DNA from: Sulfuricurvum sp. | Lineage (GTDB): Bacteria > Campylobacterota > Campylobacteria > Campylobacterales > Sulfurimonadaceae | Assembly (NCBI GenBank): GCA_030679635.1 | Contig: JAUXSZ010000115.1 | Coordinates: 1 to 8,038, forward strand | DNA length: 8,038 bases | Direction of reading: 5' to 3' | Shown: one piece after another, positions 1 through 5,152 of the stretch | Layout: each line of letters opens with the position of its first letter | Position numbering within the stretch: the stretch's first letter is position 1 | Notes under the pieces: generated by a model | What the model saw: only the letters and a program-made list of their open reading frames with translations | Told to the model about the DNA's origin: nothing | Database searches by the model: none | Position numbers and translations under genes: made by a program

Positions 1-182
1 TTGATTGAAATCGTAACCATGTCTTGGTGACGCTTGCAGTTACCTGTAAGACGACGTGGCATGATTTTAAAACGCTCTGAGAGCGAATATTTCAATGATG
101 ATACATCTTTGTAATCAATGAAATCTACTTTTTGTTCGCAATATTTGCAAAACCGTTTTTTGTATTTTCTTTTTTCTGACAT
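1..182 (-). CDS. rpsR: 30S ribosomal protein S18, 3' end cut off by the window edge
   Basis: This is a component of the small ribosomal subunit platform, where it pairs with S6 and binds the central domain of 16S rRNA. Only the first 60 residues are present; the family is usually about 75-90 residues, so the C-terminal part lies beyond the left edge. The start MSEKRKYKKRFCKYC and the segment IDYKDVSSLK followed by KIMPRRLTGNCKRHQ match the S18 core (IDYKD, LK, PxRxTG). Cys12 and Cys15 form a CxxC, with Cys49 and His52 further on, suggesting the zinc-binding (C+) form of S18. The start ATG (180-182) has AAGGA at 190-194, 7 nt upstream. It is the last gene of rpsF-ssb-rpsR and lies 21 nt after the ssb stop, so it is probably co-transcribed with S6, its binding partner. 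Confidence 0.95.
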   Translation of the reverse strand, partial: MSEKRKYKKRFCKYCEQKVDFIDYKDVSSLKYSLSERFKIMPRRLTGNCKRHQDMVTISI

Positions 183-203
183 GGTTATTTCCTTGTGCTT
201 TCG

Positions 204-716
204 TTAAAACGGAATTTCGTCTTCGTTAATATCAATCTCTGGAAGATTGTTTTCCGGCATTCTTACCGGAGATGGCTTGCTGTATGCAGGTGCTTGGTTG
301 TACGCTTTCGGCTGCGGAGCATCATACCCCCCGCCTTGACTACTACCAGCATCGCTGTATTCATTGTAACCACCCTGAGAAGCTTCGCTGCCACGTGAAT
401 CGAGCATTTGCATCGTTTCAACAATAACGGAGTGCTTAGAGCGCTTTTGTCCACTTGCTTGGTCAACCCATTGGTCAAATTTCAATCGACCTTCTACTAG
501 GATTTTTGAACCCTTGCGAAGGTATTGATTGGCCACCTCACCTGAACGTCCGAAAAAAGTAATGTCGACAAAACATGTCTCCTCTTTTTTCTCACCGTTC
601 ACCGTAAATTTTCGACTCGTAGCGATAGCAGTATTGGCAATTGCCGACCCGCCTTGCGCATATTTGAGTTCAATATCACGGGTAAGATTTCCAACCAAAA
701 TAATTTTATTAAACAT
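204..716 (-). CDS. ssb: Single-stranded DNA-binding protein
   Basis: SSB coats single-stranded DNA during replication, recombination and repair, and recruits partner proteins through its acidic tail. The 170-aa product has the usual three parts. The N-terminal OB fold spans about residues 1-107, beginning MFNKIILVGNLTRDIELKY and containing VDITFFGRSGEVANQYLRKGS and ILVEGRLKFDQW. A flexible linker at about 108-158 is rich in Gly, Gln, Ser, Tyr and Pro. The C-terminal tip DINEDEIPF ends in the Pro-Phe needed for partner binding. Length is normal for the family. The ATG has AAGGA at 723-727, 6 nt upstream. The gene sits between rpsF (16-nt gap) and rpsR, the common bacterial arrangement that links SSB supply to ribosomal protein synthesis. 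I see no separate promoter for it. Confidence 0.97.
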   Translation of the reverse strand: MFNKIILVGNLTRDIELKYAQGGSAIANTAIATSRKFTVNGEKKEETCFVDITFFGRSGEVANQYLRKGSKILVEGRLKFDQWVDQASGQKRSKHSVIVETMQMLDSRGSEASQGGYNEYSDAGSSQGGGYDAPQPKAYNQAPAYSKPSPVRMPENNLPEIDINEDEIPF

Positions 717-732
717 GAGTTTTCCTTAGGGC

Positions 733-1125
733 TTAAGAAGCTACTTCTTCTTTTTTCTCAGCAACAACAGCGGCAGGAGCAGCAGGAGCGACTTTTTTGG
801 TTTTATCAACCATATCGTTCCATGCTTTGATTTCACGTTTAGTATCGTACTTCATAGTCACGAAACGTAAAATTTCCTCGTTGATACGGAAACGACGCTC
901 AATTTCACTAATTGCAGAAGGTGCAACTTTGTAATAAATTACGTAAAAATAACCACGAGCGTTTTTCTCGATCGGGTAAGCCAATTTTTTCATACCCATT
1001 GGGTCACGTGCAATGATTTCACCACCGTTTGATGTGATAAACTCTTCGACGATCGCGAGGGTGTTTTTGATTTCTTCTTCAGTAAGAGTAGGTTTTACGA
1101 TTACTAGGTTTTCGTAATGTCTCAT
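733..1125 (-). CDS. rpsF: 30S ribosomal protein S6
   Basis: S6 binds S18 and the central domain of 16S rRNA in the small subunit. The 130-aa product starts MRHYENLVIVKPTLTEEE, the usual beta-strand opening of S6, and contains GGEIIARDPMGMKKLAYPIEKNARGYFYV, split here by the typical GxxKLAYxI pattern, followed by the strand-helix ending at FVTMKYD. Residues from about 100 onward form a charged and Ala-rich tail (VAPAAPAAVVAEKKEE), common in S6 proteins. The frame stays open back to a GTG at 1176, but I chose the ATG at 1123-1125. It has AAGGAGA 8 nt upstream, and the family starts exactly at MRHYE. It is the first gene of the rpsF-ssb-rpsR operon. The ribosome-binding segment is duplicated (see repeat entry). 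Confidence 0.96.
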   Translation of the reverse strand: MRHYENLVIVKPTLTEEEIKNTLAIVEEFITSNGGEIIARDPMGMKKLAYPIEKNARGYFYVIYYKVAPSAISEIERRFRINEEILRFVTMKYDTKREIKAWNDMVDKTKKVAPAAPAAVVAEKKEEVAS

Positions 1126-1134
1126 AACGTATGT

Positions 1135-1164
1135 CTCCTTATGGTGTTCGCCCCTTATGGTGTT
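1135..1164 (-). repeat. Tandem 16-nt duplication spanning the rpsF Shine-Dalgarno segment
   Basis: On the minus strand AACACCATAAGG occurs twice, at 1164-1153 and 1148-1137, offset by 16 nt. The first copy continues as GGCG and the second as AGAC. The second copy supplies the working Shine-Dalgarno sequence AAGGAG, 8-9 nt before the rpsF ATG. The first supplies a second, AAGGGG, about 24 nt upstream. The two CCATAAGG cores (1160-1153 and 1144-1137) could also pair with each other, with six Watson-Crick pairs and two A-A mismatches, which would partly hide the proximal site. The repeat and its positions are read directly; a role as a standby or regulatory site is inference. Confidence 0.7.
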
Positions 1165-1216
1165 AATATACATCACAGCAATTGTAATGCAAAGAGCAAG
1201 GAACGCGCGTATTCTA
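1165..1216 (-). promoter_or_regulatory. Candidate promoter region for rpsF-ssb-rpsR
   Basis: The 119-nt gap between holA and rpsF holds several -10-like hexamers on the minus strand: TAGAAT at 1216-1211 just after a T-rich tract, TACAAT at 1186-1181, and TATATT at 1170-1165. The last has TTTGCA (1193-1188) 17 nt upstream as a 4-of-6 match to -35. Starting from TAGAAT, the leader would be about 80 nt and contain both copies of the ribosome-binding repeat. Starting from TATATT, transcription would begin inside the first copy. I cannot tell which is used. I also found no GC-rich terminator hairpin after holA here, so read-through from rnr-holA is possible. Confidence 0.45.
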
Positions 1217-1244
1217 CTGAAAAATAGCTTAAGATAAGTTTTAG

Positions 1245-2210
1245 TTAAATAACACTTTGAAGCTTGAGAAGAGAAGATAGGAGCAACGCCTCTTGATCCG
1301 GAGAGCCCACCGATTTCATTTTCAATTCGGTATCCAGTAGCAGATTAAGCCCTTTTTTGTACGCTTCCGGGGTGATTTTGATGGAGAGTGCCGCACGCTC
1401 TTTTTCGACAAATCCGGGAAGTTTATACCCAAGGACAAGGGCTGAATCGGCGACACCGTGAATTTTTATGGCCGTATTGAAAAGATAGAGTTGCGTCAAA
1501 AAGGAACTGATCCCCGTGAGAAGCCGAATCTCGTCCTCCCCCGATTCCAGCAGATGGCGCAAAGAGGGGAGAAACTCTCTTTTTTCAATCACCTGCGTTA
1601 TGAATTGGTCGATTTTGATTTCACTGAGACCGAATACGTGCTCATCGATCTCTTTCATGGTAATGGGTTTATTCAAAATAAAAAGCTTTGAGAGTTCATT
1701 GCAACTGAGAGACAGGTCATTATTGTGCGTTTCTAGCAGATGAAAAGCAGCCTGCGAATCGAGATTTAATCCGATGTTTTTAGCCTCTTGGAGGAGAATA
1801 GCGCGTGCTTCATTAGCATAGGGGTTAAAAAAGCGGACAGACCCTGTATGAGCACCTTTGAACGCGGTGTCCGCACCCTTGACATCCTCTCCCATATAAC
1901 AGTAGATAAAGGTGTTGTCACTGTTTTTTCCGACCAGTTCTACGAGCGTATCCAGTTCATTTTTCGGAAGTTTTTTTTCATGTTTTACAATGAGCAAATT
2001 CTGATCTCCGAAAAGAGACCCTTGCGAAAGATGCGCCTTGGCCGCATTAAAATCGTATTCATCGTGGTACAGGCTAAGGACAGAAGCCCCCTCGATTCGC
2101 GCTAATGCCGAAGCATACCGATCAATCAAAAAGTGGCTTTCGCCAAAAAGAGCCATCGCACGCGGTGCCGAATTGTTCTGAAGATGGCGATCGAGCTCTT
2201 GTCTATTCAT
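1245..2210 (-). CDS. holA: DNA polymerase III, delta subunit (clamp-loader subunit)
   Basis: The delta subunit of the clamp loader opens the beta sliding clamp during chromosome replication. The 321-aa product has the usual length and divergent style of epsilonproteobacterial HolA. Near the N terminus, MALFGESHFLIDRYASAL (about 18-35) is the family's 'xLxGxExxLxxxY' opening. It is followed by QGSLFGDQNLLIVKHEKKL (about 63-81), corresponding to the 'SLFxxxxLVxL' clamp-binding segment. The middle of the protein carries the helical lid region (ELSKLFILNKPITMKEIDEHV, about 172-192), and the C-terminal part is an all-helical collar ending LLSSLLKLQSVI. The ATG lies inside the end of rnr; the two overlap by 8 nt (ATGAATAG), so translation is likely coupled. 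I see no separate promoter. The order rnr-holA-rpsF is as I recall it in H. pylori. Confidence 0.88.
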   Translation of the reverse strand: MNRQELDRHLQNNSAPRAMALFGESHFLIDRYASALARIEGASVLSLYHDEYDFNAAKAHLSQGSLFGDQNLLIVKHEKKLPKNELDTLVELVGKNSDNTFIYCYMGEDVKGADTAFKGAHTGSVRFFNPYANEARAILLQEAKNIGLNLDSQAAFHLLETHNNDLSLSCNELSKLFILNKPITMKEIDEHVFGLSEIKIDQFITQVIEKREFLPSLRHLLESGEDEIRLLTGISSFLTQLYLFNTAIKIHGVADSALVLGYKLPGFVEKERAALSIKITPEAYKKGLNLLLDTELKMKSVGSPDQEALLLSSLLKLQSVI

Positions 2211-4152
2211 CCGTTTCCTTTTCGACCCGGCTCACAAAAGAGGCCGTAATTTTTGCCGTGGCCAGATTGGAACTTTCGATTTTCACAATGATATCATCAA
2301 AGAGCATGAGGCCAAATTGTGAGGTAATACTCACTTTCGCTCCCGTAACAACGTCATGAATTTCTGCAACAATCTGATCCTCTGCACGCATCACGCGGGC
2401 TTTGAAATTTTGACCGACTACACCGGCCGCCCAACGTGCAAATTTACGCTCTTGGAAACGGATCTCTATATCGCTGGCTTCACGCTCTTTTTCGCTGATC
2501 GAGGTACACAGAGATTCAATATTGCGCAACACATAGGAGCCCTCTTCCGTATCGCCCGCTTTAATCGCTTTGAGCAAACGGTGTACGATCAGATCGCTGT
2601 ATCGGCGGATGGGAGATGTGAAATGGGTATAATGATCAAAACCTAACCCGAAGTGCCCCATATTATAGGGGGCATAGCGTGCTTGCATCTGCGCGCGAAT
2701 GATCAGGGTATCTACTTCACTGGTGAGGTCTCTCTCCTGCGCCTGTGCTTGGATAGCGGTGATCGTATCTTTGATAGAGCCTTGAAATTCAACAAAAATA
2801 CCGATACTCGCCAATTCTTGGTAAAGGGACTGAAGTTTTAGTGCACTTGGGGTTTCGTGGATACGAAAAACGCCCCGTTCATACATTGAAGCCGCCGCTT
2901 TGTTGGCCAAAAGCATACAATCTTCGATAAGCCCATGCGATGGGGTTTCAACGGCAAATTCGGTTTTGATAATATTGCCCGCTTCATCAATACGCATCTC
3001 TAACTCACTGGAACGGAAATGGTACCCTTTTTTGTAACGCTCTTCACGTAGTTTTCCTGTGAGTTCATTGAGCGCCGGAATATAGCTAAGAGCGAGGGCT
3101 TCTTTCTCGTTGTTCGCTTTTAGATTTCCTGACAAAAACGCATCAATATCCTCATAGCTGAATCGGCGGTGGGAGTGAATGATAGACTCGTACAGTTCAA
3201 AAGCATCGACTTCGTAGGTTGAGGGGTTGATCTTCAGCTCAAAAGTATACGCCAAGCGATCGACCAGCGGCTGAAGGGAACAGAGGGTTTCGCTGAGTTC
3301 TCGCGGTAGCATCGGGATGGAACGATGGGGAAGATAAATCGAAAAACTCCGATAGATGGCTTCGGCATCGATGGCACCGAAAGGTTTGACGTATTCACTG
3401 ACATCGGCGATCGCAACGTACAGCGTATTCGTTTGGGGAATATAGCAAATGGCGTCGTCAAAATCTTTGGCCGTAACGGGATCGATTGTACAAAATGGGA
3501 GATGACGCAAATCGCGCCGATCAGGGTAGAGAGAGGAATCAACCACTTTGGGAAAAGAGGCCGCCATTTCCAGAACCTCTGCTTCGAACTCGTCGTGCTT
3601 GTTATAAAGTGCAAGAACAATTTTCTCATCAACTTTCGGATCGCTGAGATTGCCCAAATATGCGGCGATTGTACCGGTCTGATTGTTGATTTGATAAACA
3701 GAGCCCTCTTTCACTTCAGGCAAATCGATAAGAGAAAACCCGGCAGGCTGCTCGGTACGTATATCTTGTAAAATCCATGTACCGTTTTGACGCGCTACGA
3801 CGGCTACACTGAAGGTTTCGCTTCGACCAACGATAAGGATAACCTTTGCGCTGGGTCCCCCTCTTTTGCCCAGTAGCCGCTGCGCAATGACAAGATCGCC
3901 GTTTTTGGCACCCATAAGGTGTGTTGCATCAATAAAGTGGTCACGGATACTCTCACCGATTGTCTGAAGATAAGCTCCGGATGTTTGGGAGAGGCTGATG
4001 ATACCCGCTCTATACTGTGTAGAAAACTGATATTTTTTATCCGTCAGTGTTAACAGTTTCATACTGTGCCATTGAGCTACAAGCTCACGCTCTTGGGGGG
4101 CAATGTCTTGGTCATAAAGGCCATGAGTGAGACGAATTAGGAGTGATTTCAT
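2203..4152 (-). CDS. rnr: Ribonuclease R-type 3'-5' exoribonuclease (RNB family)
   Basis: RNase R degrades RNA processively from the 3' end and acts in mRNA and rRNA turnover. The 649-aa product carries the RNB catalytic signature TIDPVTAKDFDDAI, where Asp224, Asp230, Asp232 and Asp233 are spaced like the four metal-binding aspartates of E. coli RNase II. It also has the later motif HFTSPIRRYSDLIVHR (about 510-525), with Arg516/Arg517. Cold-shock-like OB domains probably cover about residues 45-200 and an S1-type domain about 580-645, but that S1 segment is weakly conserved. The protein is much shorter than E. coli RNase R (about 810 aa). It lacks that protein's long N-terminal region and basic C-terminal tail, as I recall for Helicobacter RNase R. 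The ATG has no close Shine-Dalgarno; GAAGGA lies 22 nt upstream, and a TATAAT box sits 6 nt before the ATG. Confidence 0.93.
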   Translation of the reverse strand: MKSLLIRLTHGLYDQDIAPQERELVAQWHSMKLLTLTDKKYQFSTQYRAGIISLSQTSGAYLQTIGESIRDHFIDATHLMGAKNGDLVIAQRLLGKRGGPSAKVILIVGRSETFSVAVVARQNGTWILQDIRTEQPAGFSLIDLPEVKEGSVYQINNQTGTIAAYLGNLSDPKVDEKIVLALYNKHDEFEAEVLEMAASFPKVVDSSLYPDRRDLRHLPFCTIDPVTAKDFDDAICYIPQTNTLYVAIADVSEYVKPFGAIDAEAIYRSFSIYLPHRSIPMLPRELSETLCSLQPLVDRLAYTFELKINPSTYEVDAFELYESIIHSHRRFSYEDIDAFLSGNLKANNEKEALALSYIPALNELTGKLREERYKKGYHFRSSELEMRIDEAGNIIKTEFAVETPSHGLIEDCMLLANKAAASMYERGVFRIHETPSALKLQSLYQELASIGIFVEFQGSIKDTITAIQAQAQERDLTSEVDTLIIRAQMQARYAPYNMGHFGLGFDHYTHFTSPIRRYSDLIVHRLLKAIKAGDTEEGSYVLRNIESLCTSISEKEREASDIEIRFQERKFARWAAGVVGQNFKARVMRAEDQIVAEIHDVVTGAKVSITSQFGLMLFDDIIVKIESSNLATAKITASFVSRVEKETDE

Positions 4153-4158
4153 AAAGAT

Positions 4159-4164
4159 ATTATA
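4159..4164 (-). promoter_or_regulatory. Consensus -10 box just upstream of rnr
   Basis: A perfect TATAAT lies on the minus strand at 4164-4159, with only 6 nt (ATCTTT) before the rnr ATG at 4152. A start site about 7 nt downstream would fall at or next to the A of the ATG, giving a leaderless mRNA. No good -35 is seen 17 nt upstream (CTACCA). Weak -35 boxes are usual in Campylobacterota. The box is read directly; its use as a promoter is inference. Confidence 0.45.
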
Positions 4165-4181
4165 GTCTATCTATCCTTCTA

Positions 4182-4190
4182 TGGTAGAAT
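4182..4190 (+). promoter_or_regulatory. Extended -10 promoter for the 108-aa gene and gre
   Basis: TGGTAGAAT on the plus strand is an extended -10 element (TGn followed by TAGAAT). A start near 4197 would give a leader of about 27 nt containing AAGGA at 4209-4213, 10 nt before the ATG at 4224. It lies back to back with the rnr -10 box, with 20 nt between the two hexamers, so the two operons probably share this 71-nt divergent promoter region. Confidence 0.55.
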
Positions 4191-4223
4191 AAACTCTTAT
4201 TTTATGAGAAGGAATTTTGGACT

Positions 4224-4550
4224 ATGACACACGACGCAATTTTAAATCAACTGGGGCTTATTGCCAACGAAGCACTTTTAGAGCAATTAGAGCGTATCGA
4301 AAAAAATACGCATGGATATGAAAAAATAATTAAACATATTCTGGATCTGCACGAGGCATTAAAAACCAGTGAGTCGTATGTAGCCCTTTCCAACAACGCG
4401 GACTACTTTAAAATAAAAATTGATGCGACAAGCGATGTAAGTAAAGCGGAAGCAATGGAAAAAATAAACCATTTTTGCGAAAAATTCAAAGTAGAAATCC
4501 AAAAAGTTCACGATAAACCGACCTATTACATTTTAGGTTTTGCCAAATAA
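4224..4550 (+). CDS. Conserved-looking small protein of unknown function
   Basis: I do not recognise this 108-aa product. The sequence is soluble: there is no signal peptide or membrane segment. Residues 1 to about 50 look helical, with regular Leu/Ile spacing (LGLIANEALLEQLERI, KIIKHILDLHEAL). After a short Ser/Asn linker comes YFKIKIDA (about 62-69), a likely beta strand, then a helix (KAEAMEKINHFCEKFKVEI) and a final strand YYILGF before the end. This helix bundle plus small alpha/beta layout suggests a protein- or RNA-binding role, but nothing seen proves it. It is a real gene by context: it has an extended -10 promoter, AAGGA 10 nt before the ATG, and a gre gene starting 1 nt after its stop, which implies one transcript and coupled translation. 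Confidence 0.8.
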   Translation: MTHDAILNQLGLIANEALLEQLERIEKNTHGYEKIIKHILDLHEALKTSESYVALSNNADYFKIKIDATSDVSKAEAMEKINHFCEKFKVEIQKVHDKPTYYILGFAK

Positions 4551-4551
4551 T

Positions 4552-5079
4552 ATGTCCATTGAACCCATGACACCCAGAGGATACGATGAACTTCTCAGAG
4601 AATTCAAATACCTCAAGGATGTTGAAAAACCAAAAGTGAATCAGGAGAAGCAACGGGCTGCAGAGCTGGGTGACCGGAGCGAAAATGCCGAATACCACGC
4701 AGCAAAAGAGAAGCTGCGTCATATCGATAAACGTCTTTTCTATCTCAGTTCAATGATTCAAAAAGCGCAGATGATTGACCCCTCAACTCTAGATCACAGC
4801 CGAGCCCACTTTGGTGCAACCATACAGATCATCGATCAATCCAACGATGAATCCTTCACCTATACTATTTGCGGAACATTGGAGAGCGAACCCGAAAACG
4901 GTCTCATCTCCGTTCACTCCCCGCTTGCACGTGCTTTGTTTGGCAAAGAAGAGGGAGATGAGTTTAGTGTCGTTTTGCCCAGCGGAAAAAAAAGCTATGA
5001 GGTAGATTCAATTCGCTACGTAGACATTTTCTCTCTCAAAAAAAATCATCGGACAGAGTCCGATTTTGGATACAAGTAG
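4552..5079 (+). CDS. greA: Transcript cleavage factor of the GreA/GreB family
   Basis: Gre factors enter the secondary channel of RNA polymerase and stimulate cleavage of backtracked RNA. The 175-aa product opens MSIEPMTPRGYDELLREFKYL and has the coiled-coil tip GDRSENAEYHAAKE, with Asp41 and Glu44 in the positions that hold the catalytic Mg2+ in E. coli. The C-terminal domain contains GLISVHSPLARALFGKEEGDE. GDRSENA, RHIDKRLFYL and SPLARAL resemble GreB, while EYHAAKEK and the start EPMT resemble the GreA of Campylobacterota, so the subtype is uncertain and greA is used as the default name. About 15 residues (SLKKNHRTESDFGYK) extend past the usual end. The frame also has a TTG at 4540, but the ATG at 4552 fits the family. 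It follows the upstream stop by 1 nt and has no strong Shine-Dalgarno of its own, suggesting translational coupling. Confidence 0.9.
   Translation: MSIEPMTPRGYDELLREFKYLKDVEKPKVNQEKQRAAELGDRSENAEYHAAKEKLRHIDKRLFYLSSMIQKAQMIDPSTLDHSRAHFGATIQIIDQSNDESFTYTICGTLESEPENGLISVHSPLARALFGKEEGDEFSVVLPSGKKSYEVDSIRYVDIFSLKKNHRTESDFGYK
5038..5067. terminator. Terminator-like hairpin inside the 3' end of gre
   Basis: ATCGGAC (5048-5054) and GTCCGAT (5058-5064) form a perfect 7-bp stem with an AGA loop. Rightward it is followed by only TTT and then GG (TTTT counting the last stem base), so it is a weak terminator for gre. Leftward it is followed by GA and eight T (from the A tract at 5038-5045), which looks like a better intrinsic terminator. 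It overlaps codons 166-171 of gre. A second possible hairpin follows the stop: TCACTTT (5082-5088) with GAGGTGA (5093-5099), including two G-U pairs and an AAGA loop. Termination is inferred. Confidence 0.45.
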
Positions 5080-5110
5080 GATCACTTTAAGAGAGGTGAC
5101 TCTTTGGCTT

Positions 5111-5119
5111 TGGTATAAT
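5111..5119 (+). promoter_or_regulatory. Extended -10 promoter for purL
   Basis: TGGTATAAT contains the extended TGn motif directly followed by a perfect TATAAT. Transcription would start near 5126, leaving a leader of about 27 nt with AAGGA at 5142-5146, 6 nt before the GTG start. No -35 is recognisable, which is common for extended -10 promoters. The leader is too short for a riboswitch, and I see no PurR-type operator. Confidence 0.65.
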
Positions 5120-5152
5120 CGCGATAATCTTTAATTTGTTCAAGGAATCGCA

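Noticed and set aside
1126..1176. Longer rpsF starting at GTG 1176 or ATG 1173
   Set aside because: The extra 17 residues are encoded by the tandem repeat and the Shine-Dalgarno region. The family begins at MRHYE, which has a well-placed AAGGAGA.
1177..1244. Terminator after holA
   Set aside because: Only a 4-bp AT-rich stem (CTTA-TCT-TAAG) is visible before a T5 run, which is too weak to call.
1788..2105. Open frame of 105 codons on the plus strand inside holA
   Set aside because: It is antisense to a gene with recognisable HolA features. It shows no ribosome site or recognisable domain of its own.
3325..3771. Open frame of 148 codons on the plus strand, and 3234-3632 on the minus strand
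   Set aside because: Both lie fully inside rnr in other frames. They have no family motif, and the rnr frame contains intact catalytic motifs across the region.
4540..4551. Upstream TTG start for gre
   Set aside because: It overlaps the end of the preceding gene and has no suitably spaced ribosome site. The ATG at 4552 gives the family-typical N terminus.
5118..5125. ATCGCGAT palindrome near the purL transcription start as a purine operator
   Set aside because: It is only 8 bp and does not resemble the PurR operator of E. coli or the PurBox of Gram-positive bacteria. Chance is a sufficient explanation.
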